From positions 1 to 31,005 of the forward strand of contig CALWYA010000003.1 in NCBI GenBank assembly GCA_944385645.1: a DNA stretch of 31,005 nucleotides. The letters are read 5' to 3'. Below the pieces are notes generated by a model. That model saw nothing but the letters and a program-made list of their open reading frames with translations, had not been told where the DNA came from and did no database searches. Shown piece by piece: positions 14,226 to 22,061 of the stretch. This DNA comes from an uncultured Oscillospiraceae bacterium. GTDB taxonomy: Bacteria > Bacillota > Clostridia > Oscillospirales > Oscillospiraceae. Positions within the stretch are counted from its first letter, which is position 1, and each line of letters begins with the position of its first letter. The translations under genes were made by a program, and so were the position numbers.

Positions 14226-14813
14226 TCAAAGCATCCCCTTGGTGGATGGAATTTCGTTCCGAAAGGCCTCCTCCACAGATGCGGCCTCTCTCAGTGCACG
14301 GCCCAGCGCCTTGAACGCCCCCTCCGCGATATGATGGGAGTTGCGCCCGGACAGTCTGCGCAGATGGAGCGTCAGCTTTGCGTTGACGGCGAAGGCCTCC
14401 ATGAATTCATGGACCAGCTGGGTGTCAAAGGTCCCGATTTTCTCAGTGGGAAAGTCCAGCTCCCCGTAATATCCGCCTCGCCCGGACACATCGACGGCGC
14501 ACAAGATCAGCGCCTCGTCCATGGGCAGGCAGAGGGAGGCGTAGCGGCGGATTCCCCGCTTGTCCCCCAGGGCCAGCTGGAACGCCTGCCCCAGCGCGAT
14601 GCCGATGTCCTCCACACTGTGGTGGTCGTCCACCTGGGTGTCCCCCTCACACCGCAGGTCCAGGTCCAGCCTGCCGTGCCGGGCCAGCAGGGTGAGCATG
14701 TGGTCCAGAAAACCGACTCCGCTCAGGATTCGGCTCTCCCCCCGGCCGTCCACCCGCAGGGACAGCCGGATGTCCGTCTCATTGGTCTTGCGCGCCACAG
14801 TTGCGTCTCTCAT
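14226..14813 (-). CDS. hisB: Imidazoleglycerol-phosphate dehydratase
   Basis: 195 residues, the monofunctional dehydratase that makes imidazole acetol phosphate. Manganese-binding histidine motifs are present: GFLDHMLTLLARHG, DDHHSVEDIG, then LVHEFMEAFA, and the second pseudo-repeat ending in SHHIAEGAFKALGRAL. No phosphatase domain is fused, unlike enterobacterial HisB; the phosphatase is the separate gene at the operon end. The ATG overlaps the hisC stop (ATGA). Confidence 0.96.
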   Translation of the reverse strand: MRDATVARKTNETDIRLSLRVDGRGESRILSGVGFLDHMLTLLARHGRLDLDLRCEGDTQVDDHHSVEDIGIALGQAFQLALGDKRGIRRYASLCLPMDEALILCAVDVSGRGGYYGELDFPTEKIGTFDTQLVHEFMEAFAVNAKLTLHLRRLSGRNSHHIAEGAFKALGRALREAASVEEAFRNEIPSTKGML

Positions 14814-15862
14814 AGCAGCTCCCTCAACTTTTCCAGGAAAACATTCATCTGCTCCGGGGTTCCCACGGTGACGCGGACAAAGTTCTGAATCCGCGCCTGA
14901 TCAAAATGCCGCACCAGTACGCCCTGGTCCTTCAGCCCCCGGTAAATCGCTGCGCCGTCCAGCCCCTCCCGGCGGACAAACAGGAAATTTGTTCGAGAGG
15001 GGAGAACGGTGAACCCCATCCCGCGCAGCTGTTCGGCGGTGCGGTCCCGCGTCTCCATGATCGCCTGACAGCATTTGTCGTAGTAGTGCTGCTCTGCCAG
15101 GGCCTCTGCCCCGGCCCGGAGGGTCAGCCGGTTCACGTTATAGGGGTTGGTGGAAAATTTGATGGTCTCCAGATCGGCAATCAGTTCCTGATTCCCCACC
15201 GCAAAGCCCAGCCGCGCCCCTGCCAGGGAGCGGGACTTGGAAAAGGTCTGCACCACCAGCAGGTTGCCGTGCCGCCGGGTCAATTCCACGCAGCTCTCTC
15301 CGCCGAAGTCCACATAGGCCTCGTCCACAATCACCACACTGTCCTGGTTGGCCTTGACGATCTCCTCCACCTGCGCGCGGCTCAGGGCCAGTCCAGTGGG
15401 GGCGTTGGGATTGGCGAGGACGATGGTTCTGCCCAGCCCGTAGCAGTCCTCGGGATCCAAGGTAAAGTTCTCCCGCAGGGGGACGATCCGGGTGGGAATG
15501 TGGTACAGACCGCAGAACACTGGATAGAACCCATAGGTGATGTCGGCGAAGGCTGCCCCCCGCCCATCTGAGGCGAAGGCCAGAAAGGCAAAATTCAGAA
15601 CCTCGTCCGACCCGTTGCCTACAAAAATGTTCTCCGGCCCCACATGGTGCCGCGCCGCCAGGGCCGCCTTCAGCTCCCGGGCCTCCGGATCCGGGTACAG
15701 CCGCAGATCGGCTGCTTCGACCCCGACCGCCCGCAGGACGCCGGGGGCGGGCGGATAGGGGGACTCATTGGTGTTCAATTTGATATACCGGCGCTGATGG
15801 GGCTGTTCGCCCGGCACATAGGGCACCTGCTGACGCAGCGCACCGCTGAGGAAACGTGACAT
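14810..15862 (-). CDS. hisC: Histidinol-phosphate aminotransferase
   Basis: 350 residues; a PLP-dependent fold-type I aminotransferase that converts imidazole acetol phosphate to histidinol phosphate with glutamate as donor. IKLNTNESPYPP, the GNGSDEVLN loop, VLANPNAPTG, VDEAYVDF and the PLP-lysine motif TFSKSRSLAGARLGFAVG are diagnostic. It is the first gene of the operon. ATG 15862, with GGGAG about 12 bases upstream, was preferred to the TTG at 15880, which overlaps that purine run. Confidence 0.95.
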   Translation of the reverse strand: MSRFLSGALRQQVPYVPGEQPHQRRYIKLNTNESPYPPAPGVLRAVGVEAADLRLYPDPEARELKAALAARHHVGPENIFVGNGSDEVLNFAFLAFASDGRGAAFADITYGFYPVFCGLYHIPTRIVPLRENFTLDPEDCYGLGRTIVLANPNAPTGLALSRAQVEEIVKANQDSVVIVDEAYVDFGGESCVELTRRHGNLLVVQTFSKSRSLAGARLGFAVGNQELIADLETIKFSTNPYNVNRLTLRAGAEALAEQHYYDKCCQAIMETRDRTAEQLRGMGFTVLPSRTNFLFVRREGLDGAAIYRGLKDQGVLVRHFDQARIQNFVRVTVGTPEQMNVFLEKLRELL

Positions 15863-15886
15863 GTTGTTCTTCTCCCGCAAATTTTA

Positions 15887-15910
15887 AACTAGCGAAATAA
15901 ATCGTTAGTT
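15887..15910. promoter_or_regulatory. Palindromic operator candidate at the his operon start site
   Basis: AACTAGCGA (15887-15895) and TCGTTAGTT (15902-15910) form a 9-bp inverted repeat with one mismatch and a six-base AATAAA centre. It covers the predicted transcription start (about 15908), the right place for a repressor. Half-sites of ACTAG/CTAGT type are known for TrpR-family proteins, and a TrpR-like histidine regulator (HisR/YerC) is known in Firmicutes; assigning this site to it is inference. Confidence 0.5.
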
Positions 15911-15914
15911 GAAT

Positions 15915-15942
15915 AGTATATAGAATTTTTCTGATTTGTCAA
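15915..15942 (-). promoter_or_regulatory. Promoter of the histidine operon
   Basis: On the minus strand, a perfect TTGACA (15937-15942) is followed after 16 bases by TATACT (15915-15920). The resulting leader is only about 46 bases before hisC, which excludes a T-box or long attenuator. Between this promoter and the island promoter at 16100, the bases 15943-16099 hold no recognisable feature. Confidence 0.85.
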
Positions 15943-16099
15943 GTCTTTTCTCACTCCAAGCCAATCTTATGAGACTGACCAGTGCCCCGAGGCGACGAAA
16001 GTCTCTCTTCGCTGTTTTCTGTTGGTAGTTTTGTAGTTTTCCACAATTTCATGGAAGCAAAATAGTGCACAAGGACGGAGAAAAAATTCACGTTTTCTC

Positions 16100-16128
16100 T
16101 TGACAATTCGTTTAAATAATGATATTTT
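16100..16128 (+). promoter_or_regulatory. Promoter of the sugar-acid catabolic operon
   Basis: Perfect TTGACA (16100-16105), 17-base spacer, TATTTT (16123-16128; four of six matches). It lies about 80 bases before the first gene start at 16211, in AT-rich DNA, and is the only good plus-strand promoter found before the operon. Confidence 0.65.
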
Positions 16129-16148
16129 TTTCATGTCAAATGATTTGT

Positions 16149-16189
16149 TTACATTCTATGTAATTTTAATCATTATTGATGTAAAACAT
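16149..16189. promoter_or_regulatory. Two candidate operator palindromes downstream of the operon promoter
   Basis: TTACAT-TCT-ATGTAA (16149-16163, perfect 6-bp arms) and ATGT-AAA-ACAT (16179-16189) both lie between the predicted start site and the first gene, where a repressor would block transcription. They lack the central CG typical of LacI operators, so assigning them to the LacI-type regulator at 25478 is uncertain. Confidence 0.35.
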
Positions 16190-16210
16190 TTTGCTTGGGG
16201 GCAGAGAATT

Positions 16211-16981
16211 ATGGAGACCATCGATAAATTCAGCTTAAAAGGCAAAACCGCCATTGTTACTGGTGCTACCCGAGGGCTTGGCCAGGGGATCGCCATCGGC
16301 CTGGCTGGAGCTGGTGCCGACATCGTCGGAGTAGGCCGTTCCAACCACAGTGAGACCCGTGTAAAAGTCGAACACCTAGGACGCCGTTACCTGGAATTAA
16401 AAATGGATGTCGGGCAAGAAGAGACTCCAAACCTTGTAATTCAAAAAACGGTGGAGAAATTTGGAAAGGTAGATATTCTGGTCAACGCCGCGGGCATCAC
16501 CCGCCGCGTCATGGCCATCGACATCAGCCGAAAAGACTGGCAGGATGTCCTGGATGTTAACCTGACAGCATTATTCTTCATGTGTCAAGCGGCAGCCCGA
16601 CAGTTCATCAAGCAGGGCGGCGGCGGAAAAATCATCAACATCGGCTCCATGACTTCTTACCAGGGCGGTATCAAAGTCATCCCCTATACCGCCAGCAAGG
16701 CCGCAGTCCGTAATATCACCATGCATATGTGCAACGAGTGGGCTGCACCCTATGGGATCCACATTAATTGTATCGCTCCTGGTTATATGGTCACTGACAT
16801 GACTGCAGCCATGCGTTCAGAACCCGCCCGCATGGCTGAAACCAACACCCGTATCCCCATGGAGCGCTGGGGGGTACCGGAAGATTTGGCCGGCGCAGCC
16901 ATTTTCCTGGCCTCTGACGCTTCCGACTATGTCAACGGCTTTACCATCGCAGTGGACGGCGGCTTTTTAGCCAAGTCCTGA
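16211..16981 (+). CDS. KduD-like short-chain dehydrogenase (sugar-acid dehydrogenase)
   Basis: 256 residues, a classical SDR. The NAD-binding motif TGATRGLGQG (17-26), NAAG (92-95), catalytic Ser146 (NIGSMTSYQGG) and Tyr159-x3-Lys163 (YTASK) are intact. Overall it matches 2-dehydro-3-deoxy-D-gluconate 5-dehydrogenase KduD well: FSLKGKTAIVTG, then GKIINIGSM, then NEWA, then CIAPGYMVTDMT, RWGVPEDLAGAAIFLAS and DYVNGFTIAVDGG. Gluconate 5-dehydrogenases are close relatives, so the exact substrate is open. It probably oxidises or reduces a keto group of a sugar acid with NAD(H). ATG 16211 begins the fold; an in-frame extension from 16100 would start inside the promoter and is rejected. It is the first gene of the operon; its ribosome binding site (GGGGG) is weak. 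Confidence 0.85.
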   Translation: METIDKFSLKGKTAIVTGATRGLGQGIAIGLAGAGADIVGVGRSNHSETRVKVEHLGRRYLELKMDVGQEETPNLVIQKTVEKFGKVDILVNAAGITRRVMAIDISRKDWQDVLDVNLTALFFMCQAAARQFIKQGGGGKIINIGSMTSYQGGIKVIPYTASKAAVRNITMHMCNEWAAPYGIHINCIAPGYMVTDMTAAMRSEPARMAETNTRIPMERWGVPEDLAGAAIFLASDASDYVNGFTIAVDGGFLAKS

Positions 16982-17008
16982 ATTCACGAGAAGGAGCAAA
17001 ATCTGGAC

Positions 17009-17953
17009 ATGGGAAAGAAATACCGAGTCGGTCTGATCGGTGTGGGCTCCATTGCCCATATTGCCCACCTGCCTATTCTGGCTGCCCGCAGTGACGTGGA
17101 GATGGTCGGGGCCTTTGCCGAACACATCGAGAGCGTGCAAAAGGTCCAGCGCAACTATGCAATCCAAAACGCAGTGCACAATATGGACGAGTTGCTGGAA
17201 TTGGAGTTAGACTGTGCTTTTGTTCTCTCCCCGAAGACGGTACACGCAGAGCAGGTAGTTCACTTGCTGAATTCCGGAGTAGACGTATTCTGTGAAAAAC
17301 CTATGGGTATGACGCTGAAAGAAGCCTATAATATGGCGGATACGGCCGCCCGGACAGGCAGAAAACTGATGATCGCATTCAATCGCCGTTACGCCCCCGT
17401 CTACCGCAAGGCAAAGGAAGTCTATGGAACACTCTCTCCCGACGTGCTAATCGCACAGAAAAATCGTCCTGCCAGCGAGTACCGCGCCACCCTGGAGAAC
17501 GCTATCCATATGGTGGATATTTTGCGCTACTTCTGCGGTGAGTGCGTCAAGGTGGAGGCCTGCTCAAAGTTTGCTGACCCACTCTACGAAACACTGACTA
17601 CCGCTCAGCTTCAGTTTGAAAATGGTTCTGTAGCTATGCTGGTGGCCGACCGCGCTTCCGGACAGTGGGTAGAGACATTGGAAATGCACGGGCACAATAG
17701 AAGCGTGTTCGTCAACTGTCCTGATACGATTACCGTAACCGATGGGGAACAGTCCCACACCACTTCCATGACCCCCCTAGCCTATGGCTGGGCCAAAGTG
17801 ATTGACAAGATGGGTTTTTCTCAGGAAGTCGATCACTTCTTTCACTGTCTGACTCAGAACAAACAGCCCCTAACTAGCGGCTCAGACGCTTACAAAACCC
17901 AAGAACTTATGCATCGCATTCTCATCACGGCCGGCTTGCCCGGACTGGACTAA
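17009..17953 (+). CDS. Gfo/Idh/MocA-family oxidoreductase
   Basis: 314 residues, slightly short for the family (usually 330-390). The N-terminal Rossmann motif GLIGVGSIAHIAHLP and the diagnostic Glu96-Lys97-Pro98 (FCEKPMGMTLKEA), whose lysine is catalytic, are present. The C-terminal alpha/beta domain includes NAIHMVDILRYF, with a His that commonly acts in catalysis. Members oxidise or epimerise sugars, inositols and sugar acids with bound NAD(P). It follows the KduD-like gene by 27 bases and precedes an isomerase by 10, so it most likely acts on the same substrate or an epimer. AAGGAG lies 11 bases before the ATG. Confidence 0.85.
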   Translation: MGKKYRVGLIGVGSIAHIAHLPILAARSDVEMVGAFAEHIESVQKVQRNYAIQNAVHNMDELLELELDCAFVLSPKTVHAEQVVHLLNSGVDVFCEKPMGMTLKEAYNMADTAARTGRKLMIAFNRRYAPVYRKAKEVYGTLSPDVLIAQKNRPASEYRATLENAIHMVDILRYFCGECVKVEACSKFADPLYETLTTAQLQFENGSVAMLVADRASGQWVETLEMHGHNRSVFVNCPDTITVTDGEQSHTTSMTPLAYGWAKVIDKMGFSQEVDHFFHCLTQNKQPLTSGSDAYKTQELMHRILITAGLPGLD

Positions 17954-17963
17954 GGTGGACGCT

Positions 17964-18857
17964 ATGTTTCAGATTGCCGGACATACCATGGGGACACCGG
18001 AATACAGTCTCCCCAATGCGATGAAACTCTTCTCCCAGCTTGGACTGGACGGAGTAGAGATCGTAGTGCAGGACGGCTATCGCTGTGCAATTCCTCAACT
18101 TGCCAACCCTAACAAGTTAGCTGATCTGCGCCGCCTGGCTGATCGTCTGGGACTGCAGATCATTGCGCTCACCCCCTATTATTCCCAGTTTAACAACCCA
18201 GATCCAAAGGTTCGGGAACCGGAAATCGAGGGGCTCATCCGAGTCATCCAATACGCCCATATCCTGGGCGCTGAATACATCCGAATCTACGCCGGAAATT
18301 ATGCCCTGGAAGATACTGATCCGGACGGCGTGAAACGCCAGACCCTGGTCGACAGTATGCGCCACTTGGGGGATCTAGCCTTGGCGTCCGGTGTCAAGCT
18401 GGTCATGGAGAATCATTTCAACACCATGGCGGTTTCCGCCGCAGACAGCATCTCGCTTGCCCAAGAGATTGATCACCCGGCGGTTGGCATTCTGTACGAT
18501 CAGGCCAATCTGACGTTTACCGGAAACGAATCTTGGGACCGGGCTCTGCTCCTTCAATTTCCCAAGGTGTATTACACCCACGTAAAAGATCTTGTCTTCC
18601 GGGAAGGACACCGGGACTTTGTCTCTTCCGATGTATCACATCCCAAAGAGGAGGAACGCAACGTCATCACCCGGATTGTAGGGGAAGGGAGTATTCCCTG
18701 GCCTCAGATTTTACAGGGCATGAAAGATCGAGGATACCGGGGATGGCTGTCCTTGGAATATGAACGCAGGTGGCATCCCCATGACATTCCTGACGCCTCC
18801 GTCGGCATGAAGCGCTCGGCGGACTATCTTAGGTCTTGTTTCAGCAAGTTAACATAG
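17964..18857 (+). CDS. Sugar phosphate isomerase/epimerase-like TIM-barrel protein
   Basis: 297 residues of the AP-endonuclease-2/xylose-isomerase-like TIM-barrel family, which includes sugar epimerases, hydroxypyruvate isomerase and inosose dehydratase. Typical metal-ligand positions are visible: VMENHFNTM (Glu), GILYDQANL (Asp), YYTHVKD (His) and the late LSLEYERRW (Glu). ATG 17964 was chosen because AGGTGG precedes it by 5 bases; GTG at 17955 is too close to that site. It probably interconverts or dehydrates an intermediate produced by the two upstream dehydrogenases. The exact reaction cannot be told. Confidence 0.82.
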   Translation: MFQIAGHTMGTPEYSLPNAMKLFSQLGLDGVEIVVQDGYRCAIPQLANPNKLADLRRLADRLGLQIIALTPYYSQFNNPDPKVREPEIEGLIRVIQYAHILGAEYIRIYAGNYALEDTDPDGVKRQTLVDSMRHLGDLALASGVKLVMENHFNTMAVSAADSISLAQEIDHPAVGILYDQANLTFTGNESWDRALLLQFPKVYYTHVKDLVFREGHRDFVSSDVSHPKEEERNVITRIVGEGSIPWPQILQGMKDRGYRGWLSLEYERRWHPHDIPDASVGMKRSADYLRSCFSKLT

Positions 18858-18904
18858 ATCGCTAAGACAAGAACACAACATGATTATTAAAGGAGGATCA
18901 CAAC

Positions 18905-19927
18905 ATGAAAAGGATAAAAAAGGCTCTGGCCGTGGCTCTGTCTGCCGCTATGCTGGTACTGACTGTCGCCGGCTGCAGCAACACGGATTCGAGTACTCCA
19001 GGAAGTACTGATAACAGCAGTTCCAATTCCTCCAGCGGGCTGGATGGCTACCCTGAACAGAATGTCAATGTCATCGTCCAATATTCCGCCGGCGGCGGCA
19101 CTGACCTTTCTGTGCGCGGCGTTCTGGACGGTGTCCCCGACTTCCCTGTTCAGTTCTCAGTGGCCAATGTCACGGGCAATGGCGGTTTGATCGGCCTAAC
19201 CCAGGTTGCCAACTCCAGCGCAGATGGCTATACCCTTGGTGTTGTAAATACCGACTTTATCATCAACATTATCCAAGGCAATACAGATCTGACTTTGGAC
19301 GATTTCTCTCCCCTGGCCTGCGCCCTGCTGGATCCCTTTGTCCTGATTATTGGAGAAAATGAAAACTATTCCACTCTGGAGGAGTTCGTCGCCTACGCCA
19401 GAGAGCACCCTGGTGAAATCGTCGTCGGCGAAACCGGCACTGGTGCCGCTCCTACCTTGGCTATCTCCGCCATGGAGAATGCTCTGGGCATTGATGTAGC
19501 CAACGTGACCTATGAGGGCAGCTCTGAATGCGTCACCGCCATAGTGGGCGGCCACATTGACGCCACCTTTGCTCAGCCCAGCAATGCCACCGCCCAGGTA
19601 GAAGCCGGGAACGTCAAGATCATCGGTGCCCTGTCTAGCGAGCGTCTGCCCACTTTCCCCGATGTCCCTACGTTCGCAGAGGTATTCCCGGACGAAATCG
19701 ACTATGAAATGATGGGCTTCTGCATCATTTCCTGCCCCGCCGAAGTGGACCCCGCCATTCAGGAATACTTGTCCGAAGCACTGCGCAAAGGCGTGGACAG
19801 CGAAACCTTCGCCAATACTCTGTCTACTCTGGAGATGCAGACCACCAACCTGACTGTCGACGAGATGTCCACATTCTTGGATGAGCAGATGGCTCTGTAT
19901 ACGGAACTGCTCTCCTCTCAGGGGTAA
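18905..19927 (+). CDS. Tripartite tricarboxylate transporter substrate-binding lipoprotein (TctC/Bug family)
   Basis: 340 residues. A lipoprotein signal (KRIKKALAVALSAAML) ends in the lipobox LTVAGC with Cys24, followed by a Ser/Thr/Asn-rich tether to about residue 45. The mature part matches Bug/TctC receptors: NVNVIVQYSAGGGTDLSVR at the ligand-binding start, VANVTGNGGLIGLTQVAN, GETGTGAAPTLAISAMEN and ALSSERLPTFPDVPTFAEVF. Such receptors catch carboxylated ligands and deliver them to TctAB. In this operon a sugar acid is the natural candidate. A strong AAAGGAGG precedes the ATG. It is separated from tctB by 127 bases containing a hairpin, which would let this receptor be made in excess. Confidence 0.92.
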   Translation: MKRIKKALAVALSAAMLVLTVAGCSNTDSSTPGSTDNSSSNSSSGLDGYPEQNVNVIVQYSAGGGTDLSVRGVLDGVPDFPVQFSVANVTGNGGLIGLTQVANSSADGYTLGVVNTDFIINIIQGNTDLTLDDFSPLACALLDPFVLIIGENENYSTLEEFVAYAREHPGEIVVGETGTGAAPTLAISAMENALGIDVANVTYEGSSECVTAIVGGHIDATFAQPSNATAQVEAGNVKIIGALSSERLPTFPDVPTFAEVFPDEIDYEMMGFCIISCPAEVDPAIQEYLSEALRKGVDSETFANTLSTLEMQTTNLTVDEMSTFLDEQMALYTELLSSQG

Positions 19928-19986
19928 GGCAGAGGATACACTCAGAGACCGTTGCGCAGAGGGAACCGGCCCACATCACTTTTGAT

Positions 19987-20028
19987 CGCCGGGGGCCCGG
20001 AATGAAATATCCGTTCCGGCCCCCGGCG
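19987..20028 (+). terminator. Intercistronic hairpin between the TTT receptor gene and tctB
   Basis: A long GC-rich stem (19987-20002 with 20014-20028; one bulged base) has an 11-base loop. It is followed by GTTCTGTG, which is not a proper T-run, so it is more likely a partial terminator or mRNA-stabilising 3' structure for the upstream receptor message than a full stop. Downstream genes have no promoter of their own that I can see. Confidence 0.5.
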
Positions 20029-20054
20029 TTCTGTGTCAGCAAAAGGAAGGACTG

Positions 20055-20531
20055 TTGTTTGTGCGAAAATACAACTATATTCTTTCGGTCATACTGATCG
20101 CAGTAGGTGTCATTGGGATCTATATGGCCGTCAATTTCGAAACCAGAAGCGGAAATGCAGGAGATCCAGGAGCTGCTTTCTGGCCCACTATGCTGTGTAG
20201 CGGCTTGATCCTGTGCTCTGTCATTCTGCTGATTCAGACTCTGCTGGAGAGCAGAAAAGCCGCCGGGAAAGAGGAACCTCTCATTGATTTCCACTCCCCA
20301 GGTGTGCACTGCGTGTTCTTGATCTTTGCCATCATGATTGCCTACGCCGTTATCATGAGTCTGTTTGGTTTTATCGTCGCCACACTGCTGTTTGTGGTAG
20401 CGGTAATGCTGGCTATGGGTGAGCGCCGCCCCGTTTGGATCGGCCTTACCACCGTTGGGATCACAGTCTTTATCTATACGGTTTTCACAGTCATAATGGG
20501 TGTCGTCCTGCCTCAGGGCCGATTCTTCTAA
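20055..20531 (+). CDS. Tripartite tricarboxylate transporter small permease subunit (TctB)
   Basis: 158 residues, hydrophobic, with four membrane spans at about 8-26, 37-58, 82-101 and 104-150 (the last stretch may hold two), the expected topology for TctB. GDPGAAFWPTMLCSGLIL after the first span is the typical conserved block of the family. TctB is required with the large TctA subunit for sodium- or proton-coupled uptake. The start is TTG 20055, with AAGGA 7 bases upstream; GTG 20061 is an alternative. It ends 15 bases before tctA. Confidence 0.82.
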   Translation: MFVRKYNYILSVILIAVGVIGIYMAVNFETRSGNAGDPGAAFWPTMLCSGLILCSVILLIQTLLESRKAAGKEEPLIDFHSPGVHCVFLIFAIMIAYAVIMSLFGFIVATLLFVVAVMLAMGERRPVWIGLTTVGITVFIYTVFTVIMGVVLPQGRFF

Positions 20532-20546
20532 GGAGGGTGAGAAGCA

Positions 20547-22061
20547 ATGTTGACTGCTTTTTCTGCCGGCTTTGCGTCGGTCTTTACTCCTATGGGCCTG
20601 CTGGCCATTCTAGGAGGCGTCCTGTGCGGCATCTTTGTAGGCGTCATGCCGGGACTGTCCTCTGTCATGGGTATGTCCATCATGCTACCGGTGGCACTGG
20701 CCATGGACGGCAACATGGGGGTGCTGATGATGCTGGGCATCTTCTGTGGCGCCATCTACGGCGGCTCTATCACCGCCATCATGATCAACACTCCAGGCAC
20801 CGCCAACTCCGCTGCCACCTGCCTGGACGGCTATCCCATGGGGCACAAATATCATCAGCCCGGACGAGCTATCTCCATTTCCACCACAGCTTCCACTTTC
20901 GGTGGGCTCTTCTCCGCTCTCATGCTGCTGTGGACCTCTCCCATTCTCTCTAACTTTGCCCTGAAGTTCAGTGCTCAGGAGAGTTTTGCCCTAGCTCTGT
21001 TTGGGATCAGCATCGTGGCCAGTATCTCCAGCGAAAACGTCCTCAAGGGTATCATGGGTGCGCTTATCGGACTTCTGCTGGCCACCGTTGGCGTGGACAC
21101 CACTACGGGAGCCTACCGTTACACCTTTGACACTGTATACCTCACTGGAGGAATTTCTAATATCCCGGTCTTAATCGGCCTGTTTGCCTTCTCTCAAGGG
21201 CTCATCAACATCGCCGACAGCTACGGCAACCCCCGCGGAAAGGTCACCCAGAAACTGGAGCGCATTCTCCCCACCAAAGAGGATATGATCTACTGTTTGC
21301 CTACCTTCATCCGCTCCAGCATCATCGGCACTATCATCGGTGCCATTCCCGGCACTGGCGGCGATATTGCCTCCTGGGTAGGTTACAACGAGGCCAAACG
21401 CTGGTCCAAGCATCCGGAAAAGTTCGGGGATGGTGCGCCTGACGGCATTGCCGGCCCCGAAGCCGCCAATAACGCCGTGTCTGGGGGCGCCCTGATCCCG
21501 CTGCTGTCTCTGAGTATTCCCGGCGACGCCTGCACCGCCATCATGCTGGGTGCACTGATGATGTTGGGTATTACTCCCGGTCCCCTGCTCATGTCGGAGT
21601 CTCCGGACAAGGTCTATATGATTGTAATCGGTCTGTTTTTTGCAAACATCTTCATGGCCATCTGTGGTTTCGGAGGTCTGAAGCTGTTCACCAAGATCGC
21701 CTCGGTGCCAGAGGTTATTCTGAACCCCTTGATCTTCGTGTTTTGTTTCGTGGGCACCTTCGCTGTCAACCACACCGTTCAGGACATCTACCTCATGATC
21801 GTGTGCGGCATTCTAGGCTTCTTCCTGATTAAGATGAAGTTCTCCATTCCCCCCATCATTCTGGGTATGATCCTGGGAGGTATCCTGGAGCGAAACTTCC
21901 GCCGCTCTCTGGTGCTGTCCGGCGGCGACTGGACGACTTTCTTTACGCGTCCCATCTCCTGCACATTCATTATCATCGCCATTCTCTCTCTTATCTACCC
22001 CTTCGTGTTCCCCAAAATCAAGGCTTACCTGGCTGCGCGGAGAGAGGAAAAAAATGGCTGA
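20547..22061 (+). CDS. Tripartite tricarboxylate transporter large permease subunit (TctA)
   Basis: 504 residues, the usual TctA length, hydrophobic throughout. The two diagnostic repeats are present: GVMPGLSSVMGMSIMLPVAL near residue 32 and GAIPGTGGDIASWVGYNEAK in the middle, followed by GPEAANNAVSGGALIPLLSL and the SIPGDACTAIMLGALMMLGI block. It forms the transport channel with TctB and accepts ligand from the lipoprotein receptor. AAGGAGG precedes the ATG. Its last eight bases overlap the HIT-family gene, indicating coupling into the downstream enzymes. Confidence 0.94.
   Translation: MLTAFSAGFASVFTPMGLLAILGGVLCGIFVGVMPGLSSVMGMSIMLPVALAMDGNMGVLMMLGIFCGAIYGGSITAIMINTPGTANSAATCLDGYPMGHKYHQPGRAISISTTASTFGGLFSALMLLWTSPILSNFALKFSAQESFALALFGISIVASISSENVLKGIMGALIGLLLATVGVDTTTGAYRYTFDTVYLTGGISNIPVLIGLFAFSQGLINIADSYGNPRGKVTQKLERILPTKEDMIYCLPTFIRSSIIGTIIGAIPGTGGDIASWVGYNEAKRWSKHPEKFGDGAPDGIAGPEAANNAVSGGALIPLLSLSIPGDACTAIMLGALMMLGITPGPLLMSESPDKVYMIVIGLFFANIFMAICGFGGLKLFTKIASVPEVILNPLIFVFCFVGTFAVNHTVQDIYLMIVCGILGFFLIKMKFSIPPIILGMILGGILERNFRRSLVLSGGDWTTFFTRPISCTFIIIAILSLIYPFVFPKIKAYLAARREEKNG

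Noticed and set aside
15863..15910. T-box or histidine leader peptide before hisC
   Set aside because: The leader from the predicted start site is only about 46 bases, with no room for specifier loop, T-box sequence and terminator, and no His-rich small ORF.
16081..16210. CG-centred LacI operator at the catabolic promoter
   Set aside because: No palindrome with a central CG was found here; only ATGT/ACAT-type dyads are present, reported separately with low confidence.
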